Assembly: GCF_006715165.1 (NCBI RefSeq)
Contig: NZ_VFMS01000001.1
Location: 3,906,001 to 3,970,000, forward strand
Source of the DNA: Arthrobacter sp. SLBN-122
GTDB taxonomy: Bacteria; Actinomycetota; Actinomycetes; Actinomycetales; Micrococcaceae
Direction of reading: 5' to 3'
Length of the DNA stretch: 64,000 bases
In this document: in pieces, positions 44,495 through 52,927 of the stretch
Numbering within the stretch: position 1 is the first letter of the stretch
Layout: every line of letters begins with the position of its first letter
Program-made: the position numbers and the translations under genes
Notes under the pieces: model-generated
What the model was told of the DNA's origin: nothing
Seen by the model: only the letters and a program-made list of their open reading frames with translations
Databases searched by the model: none

Positions 44495-44548
44495 CGCTCC
44501 GGGCTGCCTGGCCGGGCAGGTGCGGGGCTGTTGGCTGGGATACACCCC

Positions 44549-44577
44549 TTGGCTGGGCCGGGGTGCTTGTCTAGGCT
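44549..44577 (+). promoter_or_regulatory. Leaderless promoter
   Basis: TTGGCT, a 17-bp spacer and TAGGCT, ending 6 nt before the ATG at 44584. It is the best-formed example of the leaderless pattern in the window. Confidence 0.65.
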
Positions 44578-44583
44578 GGGGCC

Positions 44584-45144
44584 ATGCCGCGCATCCAATA
44601 CTTTGTGGCCGCGTCCCTGGACGGCTTCATCGCCACCTCCACCGACGACCTCGGCTGGCTCCTGCAGTTCGACGGATTCGAGGGCGGTGCCGAGAGTTAC
44701 AACGGGTTCATGGCCGGTGTGGGCTGCATCGTCATGGGCGGGGAAACCTACGCCTGGCTCATGGAACATGAGCCCGGCAAGTGGCCCTACACCGGGACTC
44801 CCAGCTACGTCTTCACCCACCACGAATACCGCGCCCCGGACGGGGCGGACATCACGTTCGTCCGCGGCGACATCCAGGAATTCGTCACGGACTTCCGCCG
44901 GTCTGCCCGGGACCGGAACATCTGGGTGGTGGGCGGCGGCAACCTTGCGGCACAATTCGCGGACGCCGGGCTGCTGGACGACATCATCCTCTCCGTCATC
45001 CCGGTAGTGCTGGGCAGCGGGAAGCGGCTGCTTCCGATGAAAGGCCCGACGCCGCCGCTTGAGCTGGCGGCCTCCAGCACCCTGGGCATGGGGATCGTCG
45101 AGCTGCGCTACGTGATGCCCGGAAGGACAAGCCCGCAGCCCTGA
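44584..45144 (+). CDS. Dihydrofolate reductase-like (RibD C-terminal) protein
   Basis: This 186-residue protein is of the RibD_C/DHFR-like fold: IQYFVAASLDGFIATSTDDLGWLL at the N terminus, CIVMGGETYAWLM as the cofactor region, and NIWVVGGGNLAAQF with LSVIPVVLGSGKRLL near the end. A NADPH-dependent reductase of unknown substrate. It is distinct in sequence from the relative at 26617. A promoter with ideal spacing precedes the ATG. Confidence 0.86.
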   Translation: MPRIQYFVAASLDGFIATSTDDLGWLLQFDGFEGGAESYNGFMAGVGCIVMGGETYAWLMEHEPGKWPYTGTPSYVFTHHEYRAPDGADITFVRGDIQEFVTDFRRSARDRNIWVVGGGNLAAQFADAGLLDDIILSVIPVVLGSGKRLLPMKGPTPPLELAASSTLGMGIVELRYVMPGRTSPQP

Positions 45145-45155
45145 CGCCCGCTGCC

Positions 45156-45620
45156 TCAGCCGGCGTTGTCCCTGAGCATGTTGGTGATCCGTGCCGTTGA
45201 CAGGCGCCGTCCCTGGCCGTCGGTCATGACAATCTCATGGGTGGCCAGCGTGCGCCCCAGATGGATCGCCGTGCAGGTGCCCGTGACCAGGCCCTTTGCG
45301 ATGGACCGGTGATGGGTCGCGTTGACCTCAATGCCTACGGCGTGCCGGCCCGGGCCCGCATGCATTCCCGCAGCGAACGAGCCCAACGTCTCCGCCAGCA
45401 CCACATGCGCCCCGCCATGCAGGATTCCTGCCACCTGCGTGTTCCCCTCCACGGGCATGGTGGCAACGGTGCGTTCCGGGCTCATCTCCAGGAAATGGAT
45501 GCCCATCTTGACCACCAGGGCGCCGACGCCAAACCTTCCCAGCCAGCCGTGCATGTGGTCGGGAATTCCGGCGGCTGCGAGCTCTTCAGCGAAAGCACCC
45601 GGCGTGAAATTGTCTGTCAT
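45156..45620 (-). CDS. PaaI-type hotdog thioesterase
   Basis: This 154-residue hotdog-fold protein has the PaaI/YdiI-like motif ILHGGAHVVLAETLGS, with Glu as general base. NATHHRSIAKGLVTGTC follows. It hydrolyses acyl-CoA esters, often aromatic ones. I place the start at ATG 45620; the frame is open upstream only because polA lies there. It is divergent from polA with just 19 bp between the two starts. Confidence 0.88.
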   Translation of the reverse strand: MTDNFTPGAFAEELAAAGIPDHMHGWLGRFGVGALVVKMGIHFLEMSPERTVATMPVEGNTQVAGILHGGAHVVLAETLGSFAAGMHAGPGRHAVGIEVNATHHRSIAKGLVTGTCTAIHLGRTLATHEIVMTDGQGRRLSTARITNMLRDNAG

Positions 45621-45639
45621 GGCAACTAGGCTGGCACCT

Positions 45640-48480
45640 GTGAGTGAAACAACCAAACCGGCCCCTTTCCCGACTTCGGCCATCGAAGAGGAGGCTGCCG
45701 CGCAGCTTTCGTCCTCCACGCCCCGGCCTGCCGCAAAGGCTGCCGCCCCCGCTGCCGGCGGGTCTGTTTCAGCCACGGAAGCACCCGTCATTCCCATCAC
45801 CGGCCAGCCGCGGCTGCTGGTCCTCGACGGCCACTCCATGGCGTTCCGCGCCTTCTTCGCCCTGCCGGCGGACAAGTTCTCCACCTCCAACGGCCAGCAC
45901 ACCAACGCCATCCATGGCTTCACCTCCATGCTGATCAACCTCATCAAGGAGCAGCAGCCCACCCACGTCGCTGTTGCGTTCGATGTCTCGGACGAATCCA
46001 CCCACCGGAAGACCGAGTACAGCGAGTACAAGGGCGGCCGGAACGAAACGCCCCGCGAGATGAGCGGCCAGATCGACCTCATTGCCCAGGTCATGGAGGC
46101 CTGGGGCATCAAGACCATCAAGATGCCCGGCTACGAGGCCGATGACATCCTGGCCACCCTTGCCGCCATGGGTGAGAAGGCCGGATTCGAGGTCCTGCTG
46201 GTCTCCGGCGACCGGGACGCCTTCCAGCTGATCACCGACAACGTCTTCGTGCTCTACCCCCGGAAGGGCGTCAGCGACATCCCCCGGATGGATGCTGCCG
46301 CCATTGAAGCGAAGTACTTCGTCAGCCCGTCCCGCTACTCCGACCTTGCCGCCCTGGTGGGGGAGACCGCGGACAACCTTCCGGGCGTGCCGGGCGTCGG
46401 GCCCAAGACCGCGGCCAAATGGATCAACCAGTACGGGGGGCTGGAAGGCGTCCTGGAACACCTTGACTCCATCGGCGGCAAGGTGGGCGACGCCCTGCGG
46501 GAGAATGTCGACGCCGTGAAGCGCAACCGCCGCCTGAACCAGCTCCACACGGACCTGGACCTGCCCGTCACGCTGGAGGACCTCTACCAGCCGCGCCCCG
46601 ACCAGGCCGCGATCGAAGATCTCTTCGACCAGCTGGAATTCAAGGCCATCCGCGGCCGGTTGTTTGCCCTCTACGGCGACACTGACGCTCCCGCCGCCGA
46701 ACGCGAAAGCATCGAAACCCCGGACTACACTACTCCGGCCACTGCCGCAGAACTTGCCGCTTTCCTGGCCGCCGGTGCGGGCCAACGGACCGCCCTCGCC
46801 GTGGACCTCGTGCCCGGCCGCATCGGTGAAGACGCGGCCGCGCTGGCCATCGTGCGGGGCGACGCCGCAGTCTACGTCGACCTCGCCGGCCAGGACGCGG
46901 AGACCGAGAATGTGCTGGCCGCCTGGCTGCGCGATCCCGAAGCGCCCAAGGCGATGCACGGCTTCAAAGCTGCACTCAAGTCACTCACGGCCCGTGGCCT
47001 GGAGCTGGAGGGCGTGGTGGATGACACCTCCATCTCCGGCTACCTCATCCAGCCGGACCGCCGCACCTACGAACTCGCAGAACTCGCCCAGCATCATCTC
47101 AATGTGGGAATCCCTGCCGCCACTGCCAAAGCCGGGCAGCTGGAACTGTCCTTCTACGGCGATGACACCGCTGCCGCCGACGCCCTGGTCCAGGCCGCCG
47201 CGGTGGTGCTGGCACTGAGCCGCTACTTCGAGGACGAGCTCAAGGAACGCCGGGCGGAGGAGCTGCTGTCCACCCTCGAACTGCCGGTCAGCCGCGTCCT
47301 TTCGGACATGGAGCTCGCCGGCATCGCCATCGACATGGACAAAATGGACGAACAACTTGCCGACCTTGCGCGGGTCATTGACCAGGCGCAGGAACAGGCG
47401 TTCGCGGCCATCGGCCACGAAGTCAACCTGGGCTCGCCCAAGCAGCTCCAGACCGTCCTGTTCGATGAACTGCAGCTTCCCAAGACCAAGAAGATCAAGT
47501 CCGGCTACACCACGGATGCCGCTTCGCTGAAGAATCTTTTGGAAAAGACCGGGCACGAGTTCCTGGTCCAGCTCATGGCGCACCGGGAGGCCGCCAAGCT
47601 GCGGCAGATGCTCGAATCCCTGAAGAAGTCCGTGGCGGAAGACGGCCGGATCCACACCACCTATGCACAGAACGTGGCGGCCACGGGCCGGATTTCGTCC
47701 AACAACCCCAACCTGCAGAACATCCCCATCCGCAGCGAGGAGGGCCGCCGGGTCCGCGGTATCTTCGTGGTCAGCGATGGCTACGAATGCCTGTTGTCCG
47801 CCGACTACTCCCAGATCGAGATGCGCATCATGGCGCACCTCTCCGGGGACGCCGGCCTGATCCAGGCGTACAAGGACGGCGAGGACCTGCACCGCTTCGT
47901 CGGCTCCAACATCTTCCACGTCCCCACGGACCAGGTCACCAGCGCCATGCGCTCAAAGGTGAAGGCCATGTCCTACGGCCTTGCCTACGGATTGACCTCC
48001 TTCGGCCTTTCCAAGCAGCTGGAAATCTCCGTTGACGAGGCCCGCACCCTCATGAAGGACTACTTCGACCGATTCGGCGCCGTCCGTGACTACCTGCGGG
48101 GCGTGGTGGACCAGGCCCGGGTGGACGGCTATACGGCCACCATCGAGGGACGCCGCCGTTACCTTCCGGACCTCACCAGCACCGACCGCCAGCTGCGCGA
48201 GAACGCAGAGCGCATCGCCCTCAACAGCCCCATCCAGGGCTCCGCAGCGGACATCATCAAGCGCGCCATGCTGGGTGTCCACGCCGAACTGCGGGCCCGG
48301 GGCCTGAAATCCCGGATGCTGCTCCAGGTCCACGACGAACTGGTCCTGGAAGTTGCCGCCGGGGAGCGGGCCGCCGTGGAGAAGCTCGTCACCGAACAGA
48401 TGGCCGCAGCTGCCGACCTGAGGGTGCCCCTGGAAGTCCAGATCGGTGTCGGGCCCAGCTGGTACGACGCCGGGCACTAG
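45640..48480 (+). CDS. polA: DNA polymerase I
   Basis: This 946-residue family A polymerase has an N-terminal 5' nuclease (RLLVLDGHSMAFRAFF, YEADDILATLA, GDRDAFQL, GVPGVGPKTAAKW). The 3'-5' exonuclease-like middle domain appears inactive (its first motif lacks the DxE pair: AVDLVPG). The polymerase domain has motif A DYSQIEMRIMAHLSGD, motif B RSKVKAMSYGLAYG and motif C VHDELVLEV. Between position 1 and the nuclease are ~55 disordered Ala/Pro residues. GTG 45640 has TAGGCT 7 nt upstream (45627-45632); an ATG seven codons earlier is also in frame. The role is primer removal and repair synthesis. Confidence 0.96.
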   Translation: MSETTKPAPFPTSAIEEEAAAQLSSSTPRPAAKAAAPAAGGSVSATEAPVIPITGQPRLLVLDGHSMAFRAFFALPADKFSTSNGQHTNAIHGFTSMLINLIKEQQPTHVAVAFDVSDESTHRKTEYSEYKGGRNETPREMSGQIDLIAQVMEAWGIKTIKMPGYEADDILATLAAMGEKAGFEVLLVSGDRDAFQLITDNVFVLYPRKGVSDIPRMDAAAIEAKYFVSPSRYSDLAALVGETADNLPGVPGVGPKTAAKWINQYGGLEGVLEHLDSIGGKVGDALRENVDAVKRNRRLNQLHTDLDLPVTLEDLYQPRPDQAAIEDLFDQLEFKAIRGRLFALYGDTDAPAAERESIETPDYTTPATAAELAAFLAAGAGQRTALAVDLVPGRIGEDAAALAIVRGDAAVYVDLAGQDAETENVLAAWLRDPEAPKAMHGFKAALKSLTARGLELEGVVDDTSISGYLIQPDRRTYELAELAQHHLNVGIPAATAKAGQLELSFYGDDTAAADALVQAAAVVLALSRYFEDELKERRAEELLSTLELPVSRVLSDMELAGIAIDMDKMDEQLADLARVIDQAQEQAFAAIGHEVNLGSPKQLQTVLFDELQLPKTKKIKSGYTTDAASLKNLLEKTGHEFLVQLMAHREAAKLRQMLESLKKSVAEDGRIHTTYAQNVAATGRISSNNPNLQNIPIRSEEGRRVRGIFVVSDGYECLLSADYSQIEMRIMAHLSGDAGLIQAYKDGEDLHRFVGSNIFHVPTDQVTSAMRSKVKAMSYGLAYGLTSFGLSKQLEISVDEARTLMKDYFDRFGAVRDYLRGVVDQARVDGYTATIEGRRRYLPDLTSTDRQLRENAERIALNSPIQGSAADIIKRAMLGVHAELRARGLKSRMLLQVHDELVLEVAAGERAAVEKLVTEQMAAAADLRVPLEVQIGVGPSWYDAGH

Positions 48481-48556
48481 GCTCGGCGGCGCCCTCTTTC
48501 GAAGAGAGGATGTTTATGCTGGTCAGCGGCCGGATTCATTGACTAGGCTCGGGTAA

Positions 48557-49855
48557 ATGGGTGATCTGGGCGGAAACTATGAAATCCGGCGCTTTCCCGC
48601 TGTGTCCCAAGGCAGGGACGGCTATGCAGAAGCGGAGGCCTGGGCGCGTGCAGTTGCGTTCGGCTTCCATGATTCGACCCGCACTCCCGAGCATGTGGCG
48701 CATTCAATGGCCACCTATGAGGCAGATGGCAGGATCTTCACCGGCGCCTACCAGACGGGAACGCCGGCGCAGCACTCGCTCCCGGCCCAGGTTCCAGTGG
48801 CCACCTTCGGAACGTTCCGAAAGACCCTTAACATCGGTTTTGGCCGCATGCTTGAAGCCCAAATGGTAACCGCCGTTACTGTCAGGACCTCTCACCGCCG
48901 GCGAGGCCTGCTGCGCCGAATGATGACCGGGGACCTGCACGCAGCCAAGGATGACGGCATTGCGGTAGCCGCGCTCACCGCATCCGAGGGAAGCATCTAC
49001 GGACGGTTCGGCTATGGCGTAGCCAGCCTGGAACGCACCGTCAAGGTGGACACGACGGCCCGGTTCAACCTGCGCCACCAGGCAACGGGGACCGTGGAGG
49101 TGGCGGATCCCAAAGTCCTGCTCGACGTTGCCCCCACAGTCTTCGCCCGGGTGCACCGCCACACCCCCGGATCCCTCGGCCGCCAGGAATGGTACCGGCA
49201 GCTGGCGTCGGGGTCGCTGGGCCGTGACGGTAAGGAAGACCCTGCCATCAAGGCAGCGCTCCACTACGGGCCGGACGGCAGGGTGGACGGGTATGTCTCC
49301 TACAAGTTCGCCGGCTGGGACGCCACGCCCGCCACCGTGGAGGTGGTGGACCTTCTGGCTGCCACGGATCACGCCTACCTTGAGCTCTGGCAGTATTTGG
49401 CTGCCATCGACCTTGTGGAACGCATTTCGTGGAATGAAGCGCCGGTGGATGATCCCTTGGCCTGGGCGCTGGTGGACCCACGCTGCATCGACGCCTCCGA
49501 CAGCCGCGACATGCTGTGGCTCCGGATCCTCGACGTCCCGCAGGCCCTGTCGGCGCGGCACTACCCGGCCGACGGCCGGCTGGTCCTCGACGTGGAGGAC
49601 CCGCTGGGCCTCACGGCAGGAACTTTCGCGTTGGAGGTCAAAGGCGGCCAGGCCGCCGTCGAACCTGTGGCCTCGAGGGAGAAGGCTGACCTGGTTCTGG
49701 ACGTCTCGGCGCTGTCTTCGATCTACCTCGGCGGAATCAGCCCCGTAACGCTCAAGGCGGCAGGCAAGGTCTGCGAGGCAACTCCCGGCGCAGCGTTCAA
49801 GGCGCAGCAGATGTTCGCGGTGGAACGGGCAACACACTGCCTGACCCACTTCTGA
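48557..49855 (+). CDS. eis: Eis-like GNAT acetyltransferase
   Basis: This 432-residue protein is of the Eis family of N-acetyltransferases. The first GNAT domain has the acetyl-CoA loop VTVRTSHRRRGLLRRMM. A second GNAT-like domain and a sterol-carrier-like C-terminal region end in a Phe, as in Eis. The last stretch KAQQMFAVERATHCLTHF fits Eis. The family can acetylate aminoglycosides; whether this one does is unknown. TAGGCT lies 7 nt before the ATG (48544-48549). Confidence 0.87.
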   Translation: MGDLGGNYEIRRFPAVSQGRDGYAEAEAWARAVAFGFHDSTRTPEHVAHSMATYEADGRIFTGAYQTGTPAQHSLPAQVPVATFGTFRKTLNIGFGRMLEAQMVTAVTVRTSHRRRGLLRRMMTGDLHAAKDDGIAVAALTASEGSIYGRFGYGVASLERTVKVDTTARFNLRHQATGTVEVADPKVLLDVAPTVFARVHRHTPGSLGRQEWYRQLASGSLGRDGKEDPAIKAALHYGPDGRVDGYVSYKFAGWDATPATVEVVDLLAATDHAYLELWQYLAAIDLVERISWNEAPVDDPLAWALVDPRCIDASDSRDMLWLRILDVPQALSARHYPADGRLVLDVEDPLGLTAGTFALEVKGGQAAVEPVASREKADLVLDVSALSSIYLGGISPVTLKAAGKVCEATPGAAFKAQQMFAVERATHCLTHF

Positions 49856-49883
49856 TGTCCCCACGCGTCCTGCACGCGCCGCT

Positions 49884-49913
49884 TTGACCCGAATTGCAGG
49901 CACCGACTAGAAT
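49884..49913 (+). promoter_or_regulatory. rpsA promoter
   Basis: TTGACC, 18 bp and TAGAAT form a strong sigma-70 promoter. The start would be near 49920, giving a ~175-nt leader before the rpsA ATG at 50095. A GGGCGTG/CACGCCC stem (49918-49924 with 49934-49940) sits right at the RNA 5' end. Confidence 0.7.
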
Positions 49914-50094
49914 AAACGGGCGTGTACCACGTGCACGCCCTTGCGGTCCCTTGAGGGCTGCATTGAAAGCAATCCACAAAATCAGGATGACCCGGAGGAT
50001 CCGTCGGATTCACCGCGAATCGCGCCTGCGTTCCATAACGCGGGCGCGCCGGTTTGCCTGACCGACTAACTATCCACAACGGAGCCCCTACTAC

Positions 50095-51570
50095 ATGACC
50101 ATCACCTCCACCGAGAAGCCCGGTACCCCCGTAGTCGCGATTAACGACATCGGTACCGCTGAGGACTTCCTCGCAGCTGTCGACGCCACCATCAAGTACT
50201 TCAACGACGGAGATCTCGTCGAAGGTACCGTCGTCAAGGTCGACCGCGACGAAGTCCTGCTCGACATCGGTTACAAGACCGAAGGTGTCATCCCCTCCCG
50301 CGAGCTTTCCATCAAGCACGACGTTGACCCCGGGGACGTTGTCTCCGTTGGCGATCAGGTCGAAGCCCTGGTGCTCACCAAGGAAGACAAAGAAGGCCGT
50401 CTGATCCTCTCCAAGAAGCGCGCGCAGTACGAGCGTGCCTGGGGCGACATCGAGAAGGTCAAGGAAGAAGACGGTGTCGTCACCGGTACCGTCATCGAGG
50501 TTGTCAAGGGTGGTCTTATCCTCGACATCGGCCTGCGCGGCTTCCTGCCCGCATCCCTCGTCGAGATGCGCCGTGTGCGCGACCTGGCTCCGTACATCGG
50601 CCAGCAGATCGAAGCCAAGATCATCGAGCTGGACAAGAACCGCAACAACGTGGTCCTGTCCCGCCGTGCATGGCTCGAGCAGACCCAGTCCGAGGTCCGC
50701 TCCACCTTCCTCAACAAGCTGGAAAAGGGCCAGGTCCGTCCCGGCGTTGTTTCCTCTATCGTCAACTTCGGTGCATTCGTGGACCTGGGCGGCGTAGACG
50801 GCCTGGTTCACGTTTCCGAGCTGTCCTGGAAGCACATCGACCACCCGTCCGAGGTTGTCGAAGTTGGCCAGGAAGTCACCGTCGAGGTCCTCGAGGTCGA
50901 CCTGGACCGCGAGCGCGTCTCCCTGTCGCTCAAGGCTACGCAGGAAGATCCGTGGCAGACCTTCGCCCGCACCCACGCCCTGGGCCAGGTTGTTCCGGGT
51001 AAGGTCACCAAGCTGGTTCCGTTCGGTGCGTTCGTCCGCGTCGAAGACGGCATCGAAGGCCTGGTCCACATCTCCGAACTGGCTGTCCGCCACGTGGAGC
51101 TGGCCGAGCAGGTTGTCTCCGTTGGCGACGAACTGTTCGTCAAGGTCATCGACATCGACCTGGAACGCCGCCGCATCTCGCTGTCCCTCAAGCAGGCCAA
51201 CGAGGGCGTCGACGCCGACAGCACCGAATTCGACCCGGCTCTGTACGGCATGGCCGCAGAGTACGACGAAGAGGGCAACTACAAGTACCCCGAGGGCTTC
51301 GACCCCGAGTCGAACGAATGGCTCGAGGGCTACGAGAACCAGCGCGCCGCTTGGGAGCAGCAGTACGCTGACGCCCAGACCCGTTGGGAAGCCCACAAGA
51401 AGCAGGTTGCCCAGCACGCTGCCGACGACGCTGCAGCTGCAACGTCCGGCGACAGCGACTCCGGCACCACCAGCTACTCCTCCGAGCCTGCTGCCACCGA
51501 CACCGGTGCCGGCACCCTGGCTTCGGACGAGGCACTTGCTGCCCTGCGCGAGAAGCTGACCGGCAACTAA
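50095..51570 (+). CDS. rpsA: 30S ribosomal protein S1
   Basis: This 491-residue protein has four S1 OB-fold repeats, as in other Actinobacteria (E. coli has six). They start near residues 40 (GDLVEGTVVKVDRDEVLLDIG), 125 (VVTGTVIEVVKGGLILDIG), 210 (VRPGVVSSIVNFGAFVDLG) and 295 (VVPGKVTKLVPFGAFVRVE). The C-terminal ~110 residues are acidic, low in complexity and end in EKLTGN. It binds mRNA on the small subunit. A strong promoter and a long leader precede it and a perfect hairpin follows. Confidence 0.97.
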   Translation: MTITSTEKPGTPVVAINDIGTAEDFLAAVDATIKYFNDGDLVEGTVVKVDRDEVLLDIGYKTEGVIPSRELSIKHDVDPGDVVSVGDQVEALVLTKEDKEGRLILSKKRAQYERAWGDIEKVKEEDGVVTGTVIEVVKGGLILDIGLRGFLPASLVEMRRVRDLAPYIGQQIEAKIIELDKNRNNVVLSRRAWLEQTQSEVRSTFLNKLEKGQVRPGVVSSIVNFGAFVDLGGVDGLVHVSELSWKHIDHPSEVVEVGQEVTVEVLEVDLDRERVSLSLKATQEDPWQTFARTHALGQVVPGKVTKLVPFGAFVRVEDGIEGLVHISELAVRHVELAEQVVSVGDELFVKVIDIDLERRRISLSLKQANEGVDADSTEFDPALYGMAAEYDEEGNYKYPEGFDPESNEWLEGYENQRAAWEQQYADAQTRWEAHKKQVAQHAADDAAAATSGDSDSGTTSYSSEPAATDTGAGTLASDEALAALREKLTGN

Positions 51571-51601
51571 TTGCCGCCGGTCCGGATTCCGGGCCAACCA
51601 A

Positions 51602-51630
51602 CAGACCCCCTGCCAGCGGCAGGGGGTCTG
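51602..51630 (+). terminator. Terminator of rpsA
   Basis: A perfect 13-bp stem (CAGACCCCCTGCC / GGCAGGGGGTCTG) with loop AGC is followed by TTGCGTTT. It lies 31 bp after the rpsA stop and before the convergent GNAT gene, so it may serve both strands. Confidence 0.88.
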
Positions 51631-51677
51631 TTGCGTTTAATGCGGTGCTCCGGATTTGTGTTGCAGCCGGCCTGTCC

Positions 51678-52196
51678 TCAAAGTTCGACGACGGCGTGGA
51701 CGGTCCCGTCGTCGTCGAGCATGAGCTGGGCGCCGGCTGAGGCGAGAAGGCGCCGGGCGCCGGCATTGCCGGCCAAAGTGCGGGCGGTCACCCGGGATAT
51801 GCCGGCCCTGCGGGCCTCTTCCAGCACCAGATGCAGGGCGGCACCTCCGATGCCGCGTGAACGGAAGCTCCGGCCGAGCCAAATACCCGTTTCGGCTGAG
51901 GGGATGCCCGCACTGGTGTCGCGCTTGAGGCGCACCGAGCCGGCAATCCAGCCGCCGCTGAAGACGGCCCAGGATTTTTCCGCGGCGGGTCCATCCAGCC
52001 CGCCGGCGGCAGCATGATGGTAGCTGTAGAACCAGGCGGTGCGCTCCAGGTTCCAGCCGGGGCCGCCCAGCGGGGGCGCCACCTCATCCGGGGAGGCGTC
52101 GCGTTTGGCCAGCTGGAGCAGCTGGTCCGCCACGCCTTCATCCACGTCCACCAGGGTCACGTCAGGTGCGGGGTTCATCCACCCATTCCGTTCCAT
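51678..52196 (-). CDS. GNAT acetyltransferase (RimJ/RimL-like)
   Basis: This 172-residue N-acetyltransferase has the acetyl-CoA loop GRSFRSRGIGGAAL and the C-terminal VTARTLAGNAGARRLLASAGAQL, typical of RimJ/RimL-like enzymes. The target is unknown. TAGGCT lies 8 nt before the ATG (52205-52210 on the minus strand), inside the end of the IMPACT gene, which it overlaps by 35 bp. An internal ATG six codons later is an alternative. Confidence 0.82.
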   Translation of the reverse strand: MERNGWMNPAPDVTLVDVDEGVADQLLQLAKRDASPDEVAPPLGGPGWNLERTAWFYSYHHAAAGGLDGPAAEKSWAVFSGGWIAGSVRLKRDTSAGIPSAETGIWLGRSFRSRGIGGAALHLVLEEARRAGISRVTARTLAGNAGARRLLASAGAQLMLDDDGTVHAVVEL

Positions 52197-52851
52197 CGGC
52201 AGTGAGCCTAGCGGAGCCCGCCGTCAGCTGCAGGATGCGGTCGCTTGCGGCGGCAATCGCGTCGGCATGGTCCGGCACGGCAATGCGCAGCACGGTGTAC
52301 CGGTCGTGGTAACTGGTTTCCGCCATGACAGTGCCGGCGGCCCGCAGATCGTTCTCCAGCCGGCCCGCGGCCGCGTGCGGTACGGCGGCGGAACAGATCC
52401 GGAGCCTGCTGCGGCGCACCAGGGGTGCCAGCTCCAGTGCTGCGGAGACCGACTCGGAATAGGCCCGGACCAGGCCTCCGGCGCCGAGCAGGACGCCGCC
52501 GAAATAACGCACGACGACGGCACTGATGTCACTGAGGTCGCTCACCCCGGGCGCCGTTTCCCGCTTCAGCAGGGCTTCGAGCATGGGGATGCCGGCGGTC
52601 CCGCCGGGTTCACCGTCATCGCTGGAACGCTGGATGCTGCGGTCCGGCCCGATGACGAACGCCGAGCAGTGATGGCGGGCATCGTGGAACTCGCGGCGGA
52701 GGCCGGCCACCAGGTCCCGGGCCGCGTCCTCGGTGCCGGTCCTGCGCAGGACGGTGATGAACCGGGAGCGCTTGATGTCGAGTTCGTGCCGGAAGTCCCC
52801 GCCGGCCGCCAGTGTGGTGAACGAGGTTGCCCGGCTGTCTTGCTCTTGCAT
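52162..52851 (-). CDS. IMPACT/YigZ-family protein
   Basis: This 229-residue protein belongs to the IMPACT/YigZ (UPF0029) family: ELDIKRSRFITVLRRT, HHCSAFVIGPDRSIQRSSDDGEPGGTAG and VVVRYFGGVLLGAGGLVRAYS are its signatures. A C-terminal ferredoxin-like domain follows. Yeast/mammal relatives act on translation regulation, but the bacterial role is unclear. TAGACT lies 7 nt before the ATG (52859-52864). Confidence 0.88.
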   Translation of the reverse strand: MQEQDSRATSFTTLAAGGDFRHELDIKRSRFITVLRRTGTEDAARDLVAGLRREFHDARHHCSAFVIGPDRSIQRSSDDGEPGGTAGIPMLEALLKRETAPGVSDLSDISAVVVRYFGGVLLGAGGLVRAYSESVSAALELAPLVRRSRLRICSAAVPHAAAGRLENDLRAAGTVMAETSYHDRYTVLRIAVPDHADAIAAASDRILQLTAGSARLTADGTEWVDEPRT

Positions 52852-52927
52852 CCGCCCCAGTCTAGGCCCACCCCGATCCTGTCCCACCTTCACTGAACAC
52901 GGCTGCCCGGGCTAGTAGGCTGGCGGC

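Noticed and set aside
45769..46959. A long minus-strand frame inside polA
   Set aside because: It is a shadow of polA; no start signal and no known family.
49723..51597. A 624-codon open frame on the minus strand
   Set aside because: It is antisense to rpsA; composition is repetitive and no domain is recognisable.
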